Below are positions 47,428-57,580 of a stretch of DNA of 64,000 nucleotides, piece after piece. The DNA lies in contig CM018052.1 in NCBI GenBank assembly GCA_008638375.1, forward strand, positions 9,409,506-9,473,505. Reading direction: 5' to 3'. Each line of letters starts with the position of its first letter. Within the stretch, counting starts at the first letter, position 1. The position numbers and the translations under genes are program-made. The notes beneath the pieces are model-generated. The model was not told the DNA's origin. It did no database searches and saw only the letters and a list, made by a program, of their open reading frames with translations. The stretch is from Nyssa sinensis. Its lineage: Eukaryota > Streptophyta > Magnoliopsida > Cornales > Nyssaceae.

Positions 47428-49335
47428 ATGTCTGGCTTAGAATCACACTCTGGTTTGGGAAGTCCTTCTGAGACTGATCGTCAAATGCAATTAGTGAATG
47501 TTGATGAAAATAGAATGGTAGTTCCTCCCTCTAGTCTGGGGGTCAGGATTGTCGATGCTTTTGATGATCCCCCGAACAGGGCTGGCGAAACCTCTGGTCG
47601 GTCTGATCGCAGAGAAGAGGGTGAGAGTGTAATTACTGAAAGTATGCTGAAGGAGTTATGGGCAAAGTTCAAACTTCCCAAAAATGTCGCTTTCAGGGTC
47701 CCAGATTCTCAAGCTCGCCCGGGCGATGTTAGAGATGGAGAAATCTGTGCCTATCTGGCCTGGTTTGAACTGGGTCTTACACTCCCCTTTCCTGATATAA
47801 TAAAACAATTCTTTTGTTGGTTTGATTTGTGCCCCGCAGACCTGAACCTTAACAGTTGGAGCCATCTGTTGAGCTTTATCGTATTAGGGCATATGAATAA
47901 TGTCGAGGTGTCCCTTGACCTGATCCGTAGCAATATGGATCTAAAACTTCAAAAGGCGGAAGGCCTTTATTACATGTCTTTTGATAGTGGGTTCAGACCC
48001 CTTACTTCTGTGCCCTTCTCCAACAAGACCTGGAAGAAATGGTACTTCTTTATTAAAGGAGGATGGGAATTCAAGGACTTCGAGGGTCAACCTTCCACAT
48101 TCCCTCGAACCACTGGGCCAAGGGGTGAGGTTTAACTTTTCCGTGGCTGCGTTGACTCTGTTTTGTTTGCCAATTTGTTGAACTGATCAATTTCTGTGTT
48201 TGCTTTGCAGTTAAGAGTGCGTGGAAGAGACCAGATTTCTCTCCCGCAATTCAGAAGCAGTATAAGAAGCTTTTGAAGCCCAGTATTAGGGATCATTCTT
48301 CCATTGTCAACCCTGATAAATTAATGGCTGCCAGGGGTAATGTCGAGGAGATAGCTGATAATGTGATGGCTCAGTGGGAGTCCGGGCCACCACCGCCTGC
48401 GGTGGGGGAGGCTTCTTCTCCAGTGGTCCCTCCCATTCCGAAGAAGCGGAGGCTGATTTCGTCTTCTCCCGGGCCTGCTGAGAGGGAGGAAGAGGCTCCC
48501 GTTCCTATCACGGTGGTTCCTCCAATCCCGTCTCGTCGAGCGGGTAAGGAGGCGTCATCATCGGTGGCTCCTGACGTTGCTGGTCAGGGAGCCAAGAAGA
48601 TTCTGAGTGAGTTCTGGGCCAAAAGCCCAGTTAAAATTAAGCCTCAGGCGTCTGGGAAGCTGCTTGCTGACTTGACCGCTCTTCAGGTTAAGGTGAGCTC
48701 GTTAGGACCATATTTTCCCTACCTTTAAGCGTTTCTACTGGTGTTTGAGTCATTTTCTTTGTGTTATGCAGACCTTGCATACCCTTTTTGCTTTGGTGGA
48801 GGTTTCTCCATCTGTGGAGGAGCTCGACCAACTTAGGGCCAATCTGGACGAACTGGGACTCCAGTTGGGTACTGCTCGGTCGGAGGCTCACGATTCTGCG
48901 GAGAAGTTGAAGGAGTGTCAGAACTCCTTGATAATGATGGAGTCGGAGAGGAACCTTGCCGTTGAGCGGGCGAGGAGGTTGCAGGTGGAGATGAACGGCT
49001 TGCGGTACCAGCACAGTAGGCAGCTCGATGCAGCCGTGGAGCAGGCATTGGTGGATAATGAGGAAGAGATGAGGTCGAAGCTGGAAGGAATGGCCCATTG
49101 TTTGATTACGTTTGGGTTTAATAACTTCCGCTCTCGGCTTCTTGCCAAGTTTCCTGACCTAGACGTTTCCTCCATTGTGCCGCCTGGGTCTGAACCTCCA
49201 GAGGTCAACCAGGGCGAAGTGGCTGATGTCCTCCCGGCCGATCCCACGGAAGTGGTTGTACCGACTGAGGTGGTTGATACTGTACCTGCCAAACCTTCTC
49301 CTGTCGTTGATCCTGTTCCTGCTGATCAGGCTTAG
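47428..49335 (+). CDS. Antisense three-exon gene of element B (Tat aORF type)
   Basis: Predicted exons 47428-48124, 48211-48692 and 48772-49335 with GT-AG introns of 86 and 79 bp (AGGG|GTGAGG, TTTGCAG|TTAAG, TTAAG|GTGAGC, TATGCAG|ACC) give 580 residues in one frame; translation stays open through both junctions. The ATG is in GCCATGTC context. The N-terminal half (about residues 70-230: WAKFKLPKNVAFRVPD, AYLAWFELGLTLPFPDIIK, NSWSHLLSFIVLGHM, WKKWYFFIKGG) is the domain often annotated as putative plant transposon protein and found as antisense ORFs in Tat elements. The middle is Pro/Ser-rich with basic patches (PKKRRL); exon 3 is predicted coiled coil (EELDQLRANLDELGLQLG onward). Its role is unknown. 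It is convergent with pol. Confidence 0.8.
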
Positions 49336-49856
49336 GATCCATATTTTGTTATTTTTCAATGTACTTGAGACATACATTTGTTTAATGGAACAGTCTTTTG
49401 GTTAATGCTCGCCTCTTTGGTTATATTGCTTTGTAGCATTTGTGCGTATCTTTGAGTTATGTAGCTCTGTAGTGCCTTAACGTGTAGTTGATGGTAATAA
49501 TTGTTGCAAGTTACCCTGCTCTGGAGTTTAGTGTATACCAGATCAGATTTTCTTCTGCAGGAAGCTGTGTTCCGAACTTCTTTACTTGCCTTAGGCCAGT
49601 AATTGGAGACTTCTGTTTTGAAGTATTTCAAAGCTGACCGTTCTGAATTCGGGGACATAATAATAAATGGATATCTTTGCGGTTGTAGTTTGGTTGATCA
49701 GATCTTCTGTCTCCAGATCTGTTAGAAATCAAGAAACGTCATAGTTGATGGACCTCTGTTGTACACGTGGTCCTGTAAGTGTCAATGACATGGAGAAACC
49801 GTCACATCACATACATGGGAAAGATTAAAAGCCTGTGTATTACGTGTATGGCCCTG
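49336..49856 (+). other. 3' flank of the antisense gene, non-coding
   Basis: AT-rich sequence after the aORF stop. No domain is visible. It probably includes the 3' UTR and polyadenylation region of the aORF and leads into the second promoter-like segment. Confidence 0.4.
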
Positions 49857-49996
49857 CCTTTTGTTTCTCCCGAGAAGGTGGTTTAATACTCCATTTATTG
49901 CACCTCCGCCGTTTGGGATTTCGAAGCTAGCACTTCGCTTAATCGTTGTGACGGTTCAACTGGGTGGCCTTTGGTCTTCCAGTGTCTATATATATG
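49857..49996 (+). promoter_or_regulatory. Second promoter-like copy P2 in element B
   Basis: Homologous to P1 at 47107-47243: GGTTTAATACTCCATTTATT and ATCGTTGTGACGG, followed by a TATA box TATATATATG at 49987-49996. It suggests a duplicated transcription unit. Confidence 0.5.
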
Positions 49997-50094
49997 GAAA
50001 CGAGGGCATATGGTTGTGCTCAACCCTTTTGCTCCCTGAATTGTTTGTAAGAGAGGTTTTTATATGCTGCCGGAGTTCTTCCACTCGTCCGGAG

Positions 50095-50514
50095 ATGATG
50101 GATGATTCCTTGCCTGAGTTAGGAATAATTAAACTGTGGCCAAAAGTTAACCCTCCCCTATTTTCAGTCTCCAAGGAAGGATTGAAGGAGGCACAAGTCT
50201 TCTCGTTTCCTCTGGTATCTAGTCGAGATTTCTCAGATTGGTGGTGGCCCCTCCCTGATTCAACCGAGGCCTGGAGCGTTGGTGATGAAGACGAAGGTGA
50301 GTTGCCTCCTCTTCCTTACGCCCTGTCAGAGACCCTTGCTCCAAGTGGCTGGGGTGAAACAGACGGTGTGAAGAAGAAGATTGAAGGTGGGTTGCCTCCT
50401 CCCGCTTATAACTCGGCAGTGACAACTGCTCTAAGGGAGATGAATGGGGGCCGCCTCCTCCCCTTTCTGACTTGGCAGGAACCCTTGCTTCAATTGGCTG
50501 GGGCGTTATGCTGA
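50095..50514 (+). CDS. Hypothetical ORF downstream of P2 in element B
   Basis: The frame is open from 49861, but the first ATG after the expected start of transcription is near 50095 (MMDDSLPELGIIKLWPK), giving about 139 residues. The sequence is acidic and Pro/Trp-rich, with internal repeats around LPPLPYALSETLAPSGWGE and GGLPPPAYNS. I do not recognise it. It could be a diverged or truncated second antisense protein, or simply open repeat sequence. Confidence 0.3.
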   Translation: MMDDSLPELGIIKLWPKVNPPLFSVSKEGLKEAQVFSFPLVSSRDFSDWWWPLPDSTEAWSVGDEDEGELPPLPYALSETLAPSGWGETDGVKKKIEGGLPPPAYNSAVTTALREMNGGRLLPFLTWQEPLLQLAGALC

Positions 50515-50737
50515 TTACAAAGGTGGAGAATGAAAAAGTCTCCTAAGGCTCAGAGCCCTCATCATCCGTTGGTCATGGGACCAGTGATAGTGATGATGAA
50601 ATGGCCTGGGCACCACTTGATGCAGACTGGGGTTCAGGGTTCCTTCCTTTCAAATGGAGCCGATGAAGGCGGTTTTGAAGGTTTTGGATTTTGTGCCCCT
50701 TTATCATCCCAGGAGAAGAGCCATTATGTTGCCAAGC

Positions 50738-50860
50738 GTAGCTTCTGTAATAGCTTCTGTAATAGCTTCTGTAGTAGCTTCTGTAATAGCTTCTGTAGTA
50801 GCTTCTATAATAGCTTCTGTAATAGCTTCTGTAGTAGCTTCTGTAATAGCTTCTGTAGTG
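50738..50860 (+). repeat. 12-bp tandem repeat array in element B
   Basis: About ten copies of AGCTTCTGTAAT/AGCTTCTGTAGT in tandem. The period is a multiple of three, so all frames are open on both strands (for example TEAITEA on the minus strand), which explains several long spurious ORFs here. Confidence 0.95.
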
Positions 50861-51186
50861 TCTTGGTACTGATGTAAATCTTTTGAGTTATCAATAAAGT
50901 TGAATTTCTTCTTCTCAGATCTGATATTTTCTGTGAATGTGCTCTTTTGAAACTTAAGCACCTTCTAATGCATTGCCGATTGTTCTGAAAATAAATCAAA
51001 AACTTAGAAAAATGCCAGAATCGAAGTACTTCACCTTTGGTTGAAACCATGGTGCTGGTTTGTTTGACAGATAAGTCAAATAATGTAAGTGTCAGATCCG
51101 AGGTATTCCGTTCTAGGAAACTTTAGTTGACAAATGCTCGGAACTTCTACCTTTGGATAGACTGGATCACAGAATCCGCTAGTTGA

Positions 51187-51762
51187 AGATGGACCAGGCT
51201 TTGAAGGCCTGTGCATTAATAGATGGACCAGGCTCTGAAGGCCTGTGCATTAATAGATGGACCAGGCTCTGAAGGCCTGTGCATTAATAGATGGACCAAG
51301 TCATAAGACTTGTGCATTAATAGATGGACCAGGCTCTGAAGGCCTGTACATTAATAGATGGACCAAGTCATAAGACTTGTGCATTAATAGATGGACCAAG
51401 TCATAAGACTTGTGCATTAATAGATGGACCAGGCTCTGAAGGCCTGTACATTAATAGGTGGACCAAGTCATAAGACTTGTGCATTAATAGATGGACCAGG
51501 CTCTGAAGGCCTGTGCATTAATAGATGGACCAAGTCATAAGACTTGTGCATTAATAGATGGACCAGGCTCTGAAGGCCTGTGCATTAATAGATGGACCAG
51601 GCTCTGGAGGCCTGTGCATTAATAGATGGACCAGGCTCTGGAGGCCTGTGCATTAATAGATAGACCAAGTCATAAGACTTGTGCATTAATAGATGGACCA
51701 GGCTCTGAAGGCCTGTACATTAATAGATGGACCAGGCTCTGGAGGCCTATGGATTAATAGAT
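51187..51762 (+). repeat. 33/34-bp hairpin minisatellite in element B, 17 units
   Basis: Units begin AGATGGACCA and end GCATTAAT or ACATTAAT. There are two main types: one with CAGGCTCTGAAGGCCTG (34 bp) and one with CAAGTCATAAGACTTG (33 bp), in mixed order (11 and 6 units by eye). Each type contains its own inverted repeat (CAGGC/GCCTG or CAAGTC/GACTTG). The array lies between the end of integrase on the minus strand and the end of the plus-strand units. Confidence 0.95.
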
Positions 51763-51797
51763 GAATAGTTTTAAGGAAGTAAAAGAAAAAAAAATCT

Positions 51798-54700
51798 TCA
51801 TTGATAATACTTCCGCAAGTGTTCTACGTTCCATGGCCTAGGAACAGGTTTCCCAGTTGTGTCTTCAAGCCAGTAAGTGGTAGGTCGAACGACCTTCGTT
51901 ACTTTGTAGGGGCCCTCCCAATTTGGTGACAACTTTCCCATGGTGGGATCCTTGGTGTTCTGAAAGACTCTTCTTAAGACGAAGTCTCCAACTTGAAAGC
52001 TGACTGTCTTGAGTCCTATCCTGGATTTATTGATCATTCTTTGTTGGTAGGCTTCCATCCTGATGCTGGCCTGATCCCTTCTCTCTTCGAGCAAATCCAA
52101 GTTCTCCATCAGCTGTTGATCATTGGATTCTTGCTCAAAGGCCTCAGTCCTCAGAGTTGGCATACCGATTTCAACCGGAATTACTGCTTCTGTCCCATAG
52201 GCTAATGAGAAGGGTGTTTCAGAGGTGGGAATTCTTCTGGTTGTACGGTAGGCCCAAAGGACTCCTGGGAGCTCTTCTGCCCACTTCCCTTTGGCTTGTT
52301 CCAACCTTTTCTTTAACCCATCAAGGATTGTTCGGTTGGTGACCTCTGCCTGCCCATTTGCTTATGGATGGCCTGGAGAGGCAAAGTGCTGCCTGATGTT
52401 GAGATTTTCGCAGAATGCCTTGAAGCCTTTACCAGTAAATTGTGTCCCATTATCCGAGATAATTACACGTGGTATGCCAAACCTGCAGACAATGTTCTTC
52501 CAGGTGAAGCTTTCGACTTCCTTTTCTGTAATATGCGTTAAAGGCTCGGCTTCGGCCCATTTAGAGAAGTAGTCGATAGCCACCAAGAGGTACTTCTTGT
52601 TTGGAGGTGCTCGTGGTAACGGGCCCACAATATCCATTCCCCATTGAGCAAAGGGCCAAGGACTAGGAATCGGGATGAGCTCGTGCTGAGGCTGGTGTTG
52701 GTACGAGGCGAATCTCTGACATTTGTCACACTTCCGAACATATTCTTTAGCCTGTTTCAGCATGCCGGGCCAGTAGTAACCCTGTGATAGAGCTCGGTGG
52801 GCTATAGTTCTGCCCCCATTGTGATTCCCGCAAATTCCCTCATGAATTTCAGCCAAAACATATTGTGACTCGTCTGGAGCCAAACACTTTAACAGAGGTT
52901 GAGAATAAGACCTCCTATAAAGTTTGTTGTTCAGGATCAGGTACCGAGCTGCTCTGATTCGGATTCTCCTGGCTTTGTTTTTATCCTCTAGGAGGAGCCC
53001 GGATCTTAGATACAGGAGGATTGGGGTCATCCAGCTCTGGGTCTGTTCATCACTTTGAGCAACTGATGCTTCCTCAATGCTGGATCCTGGCTGAAAAGAG
53101 ATTTTAACGGTGGAGTCTGTTTCAGACTTGAGGCGGGAGGCCATGTTAGCCAGAGCATCTGCTCTGCAGTTCTGACTTCTCTCAATCTTCTGGATAGTGA
53201 AAGTCTGGAAAGAATGCTTTAAATGGTTCACCAATTCGGAGTACCGAAGCATCCTGTCATCCTTAATGGCAAACTCTCCCAAAACTTGGCTTACTACCAG
53301 TTGGGAGTCAGAGAAGACATCGAGGTTCTGAGCCTCGCATTCCAGGGCAAGCTTCATCCCTAAGATTAGGGCCTCATATTCAGCTTCATTATTAGAAGCT
53401 CTAAATCCCAGGCTGATTGCTTTTTCCGATGTAAGTCCATCAGGGGACTGTAGTACCAGTCCTACCCCTGATCCTTGATCGGTTGACGATCCATCAATAT
53501 ACAGCAGCCAGGTTCCTGTAGTTTCGGCGATTTGTGCTTCGTTTTGCAATGCCGGGGTGAACTCGACTACAAAGTCAGCTAAGGCCTGCCCTTTAATGGA
53601 GTTTCGGGGTACATATGCTATGTCAAACTCCCCTAGCTCCACAGACCACTTGACCAATCTTCCCGATACCTCGGGTTTCCTCAGTATTGATTTTAGAGGA
53701 TAGGCAGTTGGAATCTCAATTGGATGGGCCTGGAAGTAAGGTCGAAGCTTCCGGGCTGATATGACCAAGGCATAGGCCAGATTCTCTACTTCTGGGTATC
53801 TTTTCTCCGTGTCAAGTAGTGCCCTACTGACGTAGAATATAGGCCTCTGTACTCCTTTGTCCTGTCTGATTAGTGCGGAACTGACCGCGTTCTCAGAGAC
53901 TGCTAGGTACAGGAGCAGCTTTTCTTCTTGTACAGGTTTTGACAGGAGCTCTGGAGAGGCTAGGTACTCCTTTAGTTCTTGGAAGGAATGCTCGCATCCT
54001 TCTATCCATTGCAAAGCCTTGCTGCCCTTTAGAGCTTTAAAGAAAGGTAGGCAGCGATCGGTGGACTTGGATATAAATCTGCTCAATGCGGTGACTCTAC
54101 CGTTCAGTGTCTGAATCTCCTTTCTGGTCTTTGGCGACTTCAGTCCAATCAGGGCTTGGATCTAAGTGGGATCTGCTTCGAAACCTCTTTGAGAGACGAT
54201 GTACCCCAAGAATTTTCCCTTCGTAACTCCGAAGGTACATTTCGAGGGGTTGAGCTTCATCTTGTGCTGTCTGAGGATATCAAAGGTCTGGGCTAAGTGC
54301 TGGAGGTGGCTGCCTTTCTGGAGGCTCTTTACCAGCATGTCGTCGATGTATACCTCCATGGTGCTGCCAAGCAGTGGGCTGAACATCTTGTTCACCAACC
54401 GCTGGTAAGTGGCTCCAGCATTCTTCAAACCGAAAGGCATCACTCTGTAGCAGTAGAGTCCTCTTTCGGTTATGAAGGCAGTCTTTTCCTGATCTGGAGG
54501 GTACATCTGGATCTGGTTGTATCCAGAATAGGCGTCCATGAAACTCATCAGCTCATGCCCTGCAGTGGCGTCAACCAGTTGATCTATTCTCGGCAGTGGA
54601 AAGCTGTCCTTGGGGCATGCTTTGTTGAGGTCTGTATAGTCAACACAGACTCTCCACTTGCCGTTCTTCTTCTTGACGAGCACAGTGTTGGCTAGCCACT

Positions 54701-55085
54701 CGGGATAGAAAACTTCCCGTATCATCCTGGCGTCTAGCAGCCTCTGGACTTCTTCGTCTATAACCCGATGCCGTTCGGGAGCGATCGGTCTTCTCTTCTG
54801 TCTGACTGGGGGGTGATCTGGATCTACCATCAGTTTGTGAGTTATCAGATTAGGATCTATCCCCTCCATGTCCCTGGTTTCCCAAGCAAAGATAGAGAGG
54901 TTGCTCTTCAGAAACCTGACTATCTTTTCTTGCTCGGCAGGCGTAAGGTCTGGGTCGATGTACAAATAATGCCCCTCTGCTTCTGAACTGACCAGTATCT
55001 TGATGGGCTCGCCAACAAGCTTGGCTCGGCTATCACGTCCCCTTGGGCTCAGGGGCTCTTCAACGCCGGATGGGCAATCTTCCAC
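51798..55085 (-). pseudogene. Pol of element B: RT, dual RNase H, integrase (three in-frame stops inside or at its borders)
   Basis: RT: WRVCVDYTDLNKACPKDSFP, MPFGLKNAGATYQRLVN and catalytic YIDDMLVKS are intact. The first RNase H region (ILRKPEVSGRLVKW, YVPRNSIKGQALADF) is followed by a second one with WLLYIDGSS, NNEAEYEAL, FSDSQLVVSQV and RADALANMAS, the dual RNase H layout known for the Tat lineage. Integrase: HHCC region (HEGICGNHNGGRT... CDKCQRF), core MDIVGPLP, ISDNGTQFTG, and a C-terminal GPYKV domain ending VEHLRKYYQ. Stops are TAG at 54162 (between RT and RNase H) and TAA at 52362 (PGHP, stop, ANGQAEV, where CAA is expected). All parts are in the same frame, with no frameshift. Confidence 0.92.
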
Positions 55086-55133
55086 CTCGGGAGTGTGAGT
55101 GAAAACCGGATCCGCACAGTCCCGAGTGTACTG

Positions 55134-55142
55134 TAATTGCTA
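55134..55142 (-). promoter_or_regulatory. TAG-CAA-TTA stop context between protease and RT of element B
   Basis: On the minus strand the protease frame ends AAA TAG CAA TTA. UAG followed by CARYYA is the tobamovirus-type leaky stop context known to allow readthrough in plants. The frame stays open into the RT after the stop, so readthrough would make Gag-Pro-Pol. Confidence 0.5.
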
Positions 55143-55733
55143 TTTTGGAGCTGTCTCCTTGAGGGCAATAGCGTGACATTCTCGTGAGGTTGGCTGACAT
55201 CCTCGGACCGAGTGCATGCTCTGATTGTGGACGTACTTCAGACACTGATGAAGGGTCGAAGTGACCGCCCCTATCTGGTGTAACCAGGGTCTCCCGATGA
55301 TGACGTTGTATGGAGACTTCATGTTCAACACCATGTATTCAGAGATGGTGGTCTTCTGCCCTTCACCTTCCCCAATAGTGGTAGGAAGGTCAACTCTCCC
55401 CAGGGGGGTGCTCAGGTTGCCATCAAAAGCTGCCATTACGGCAGTGGTGGGCTTGACGCTGTCCTGGTCTATGCCCATCCGCTTAAGCGGTTCATAGAAT
55501 AGAATGTTAACTGAGCTGCCAGTGTCGACTAGGACTCTTCTAGTTTCGAAGTTGGCGATTCTGAGGGTGATAACAAGGGCATCACTGTGAGGGCAGTGTA
55601 CCCCTGCTAGATCTTGCCCGGTGAACTGGATCTCTGGCCCTGGCTTGAGCTTCTTTTTGACGTTGGAGACCTGCAAGATGTTTGGGGCGGTTCTGGCCTC
55701 CCGAGCATATCTTTTTCTTGCCCTGTTGGACAT
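55140..55733 (-). CDS. Aspartic protease region of element B
   Basis: Contains the protease signature VLVDTGSSVNILFYEPL with the catalytic DTG and the downstream NVIIGRPWLHQIGAV. It begins with a basic stretch (NRARKRYAREA). It is in the same frame as gag and RT, bounded by TAG codons at 55782 and 55140. The stretch between the gag stop at 55848 and 55733 also translates in a conserved-looking way (NHVIYVLHADSPVTG), so the upstream stops may be recent or suppressed. Confidence 0.85.
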   Translation of the reverse strand: MSNRARKRYAREARTAPNILQVSNVKKKLKPGPEIQFTGQDLAGVHCPHSDALVITLRIANFETRRVLVDTGSSVNILFYEPLKRMGIDQDSVKPTTAVMAAFDGNLSTPLGRVDLPTTIGEGEGQKTTISEYMVLNMKSPYNVIIGRPWLHQIGAVTSTLHQCLKYVHNQSMHSVRGCQPTSRECHAIALKETAPK

Positions 55734-55847
55734 TCCTGTAACAGGGGAGTCAGCATGGAGGACGTAGATAACATGGTTGTTCTACCTCTGAGGCTCGTTT
55801 CGTCCTTCCCGCTGCTCTTGCCTCTGTTCGGGCCTCTGATCTGGCCG

Positions 55848-57503
55848 CTACTGAGGCTTGTCTTCTGGGGGGTTCTGCCTTCCGTCTTGTTTGACGAACT
55901 CCTGAAGACGTCCCTTCTTTATGAGCTGTTCTATCTCATATCGGAGGGTCCTGCAAGTGTTAGTAGTATGCCCATGATCTTTATGGAAATTGCAATACTT
56001 ACTTTGGTCCCGCAGGCTGGGATCTCCTTTGATCGGCTCTGGCCACCTCAGGTTCTCCCGATCTCGGATCTGCCGGAGTACCTGATTCGGAGTGGTGTTC
56101 AAAGGCGTGAAGTTGGTGAACTCCCTTGGTGCGGAGTTGTACACAGCTCTGGGAGCTGTTTTCTTCTCTGGGCTTCTGACCCTCTTTTTGTTAGAGTCTT
56201 TTCTGTGATCCTCCTTCTTATGGTCCTCCCGCTTCGGATTATCCCTCTGGGTCTGATCCTTGCCCTTCTGGGCTGAGCGGTTGGCTTCTTCCAGGTTGAT
56301 GTATTTTTTGGCCCGATCCATCAATGCTGCCATATCGACCGGGGGGCTCTTTGTCAAGGAATCTCTGAAGCCACCTTGGGCAAGCCCGGCAGTAAGGGCC
56401 GCAACCAGGAATTTCGGGCTACAATCTGTGATCTCAGTGAGCTCGGTGTTGAAGCGGGCAATGTAGGCCCGGAGGGATTCCTCCCTGGTCTGCTTAACAT
56501 TCAGCAGGAATTCTGGCCCCCTTCTGAGCCTCCTGCTGGTCATAAATCTATCCAAGAACTGTCTACCGAGCTCGTAAAAGCTGGCAACGGAGTTCGGAGG
56601 GAGGTTGTGGAACCACTTCAGAGCTGTTCCCTTCAAGCTGGTGATGAACGTTCGGCATATGAAAGCATCTGAAGCTCCGTGAAGGGCTATCGTATGCTGA
56701 TAATGAGATAGGTGATCCCCTGGATCTCCAGATCCGTCATAGAGAGTGAATTTGGGCACCACGAACTTTCTAGGCCTCTCTTCGGACATGATGGCGTGGG
56801 TGAACGGAGTGGCTAGTCTTCCGAGCAGCCTGGCCAGTTCGTCTTGCTCTGGAGGGTTCTGAGGTCCTCTTAAGCCGATTGTCCGGTCCATAGACTCGGC
56901 AATCTCCTCTACCCTTCGCGGGTCTCTGAGTCTGACATCTTGTGAACCCTGCCTGACAGCCTCGGCTTCAGGGTAGTAGGGTGGAGTGCACCCTTCGGAT
57001 GGAGGAGGAATCCGAACCGGTGGGACTGGCGCTGCATGATAAGGTTCCTGTGGTGCCGGGGGTGCTCCCGAAACCCTAGGAGTTGGGGCTCGAGTAGTGC
57101 TCCGGTAATGCACGTCAGGGACAAAAGCGGATGTTCCCCAGCCAGGGACTGTTGATGGCTGTGGATCTCGGCCAGCGTGAGCAACGCCTGAGGGGTGCCC
57201 AGACTGGTTAGTGGGGGCCGGCCCACGAAGTTCTTCATTCCCCGTGGCAACCGGGGGTTGCGTTCCTGCAACGAAGTTGACCGGCGGGCTAGGAGAAGCC
57301 GCCGATTGGTTCTGCGTGAGCGTTGCCAGCGTTCTAGTAATGGCTAGCAACTGCTCCTGCACCAGTTCGTTGTGTCGTTTTATTGCTTCGATCTCTTGTC
57401 GCATAGGCTTGGCCGCTGGTCCCCTTGTGCGTAGAGCAGGCGGCTGACGCTGAGCGTTTTGCAAACTCTGAGTATTCTGTCGGGGTCGGAGATTTGGTGC
57501 CAT
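55848..57503 (-). CDS. Gag of element B (Tat-type)
   Basis: 551 residues starting MAPNLRPRQNTQSLQ. The N-terminal third is Pro/Gln-rich. The retrotransposon gag domain follows at about 255-400 (FVVPKFTLYDGSGDPGDHLS, ALKWFHNLPPNSVASFYELG, YIARFNTELTEI), then a lysine-rich linker and the Tat-type zinc-binding motif YCNFHKDHGHTTNTC near 510. It ends at TAG 55848; the same frame remains open toward the protease except for a second TAG at 55782. Confidence 0.93.
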   Translation of the reverse strand: MAPNLRPRQNTQSLQNAQRQPPALRTRGPAAKPMRQEIEAIKRHNELVQEQLLAITRTLATLTQNQSAASPSPPVNFVAGTQPPVATGNEELRGPAPTNQSGHPSGVAHAGRDPQPSTVPGWGTSAFVPDVHYRSTTRAPTPRVSGAPPAPQEPYHAAPVPPVRIPPPSEGCTPPYYPEAEAVRQGSQDVRLRDPRRVEEIAESMDRTIGLRGPQNPPEQDELARLLGRLATPFTHAIMSEERPRKFVVPKFTLYDGSGDPGDHLSHYQHTIALHGASDAFICRTFITSLKGTALKWFHNLPPNSVASFYELGRQFLDRFMTSRRLRRGPEFLLNVKQTREESLRAYIARFNTELTEITDCSPKFLVAALTAGLAQGGFRDSLTKSPPVDMAALMDRAKKYINLEEANRSAQKGKDQTQRDNPKREDHKKEDHRKDSNKKRVRSPEKKTAPRAVYNSAPREFTNFTPLNTTPNQVLRQIRDRENLRWPEPIKGDPSLRDQSKYCNFHKDHGHTTNTCRTLRYEIEQLIKKGRLQEFVKQDGRQNPPEDKPQ

Positions 57504-57559
57504 GGTTTTCCGGTGGGGAAAAAGATGAGTTTACGAATAAAGCACGTAGAGATTAGTCG

Positions 57560-57577
57560 TTCCCACAGACGGCGCCA
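57560..57577 (-). promoter_or_regulatory. Primer-binding site of element B
   Basis: The minus strand reads TGGCGCCGTCTGTGGGAA, 3 bp inside the 5' LTR. This form is common in Tat-type elements. I did not assign the tRNA with certainty. Confidence 0.75.
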
Positions 57578-57580
57578 AAC

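Noticed and set aside
50530..50877. Long ORFs over the 12-bp repeats (plus and minus)
   Set aside because: They are open only because the repeat period is a multiple of three; no other sign of coding.
51187..51762. A CRISPR-like array of regularly spaced repeats
   Set aside because: Units are directly adjacent with no unique spacers, and the context is a plant retrotransposon; it is a minisatellite.
55614..56276. A 220-codon plus-strand ORF opposite gag/protease of element B
   Set aside because: Leucine-rich translation typical of the reverse complement of a coding region; the real domains are on the minus strand.
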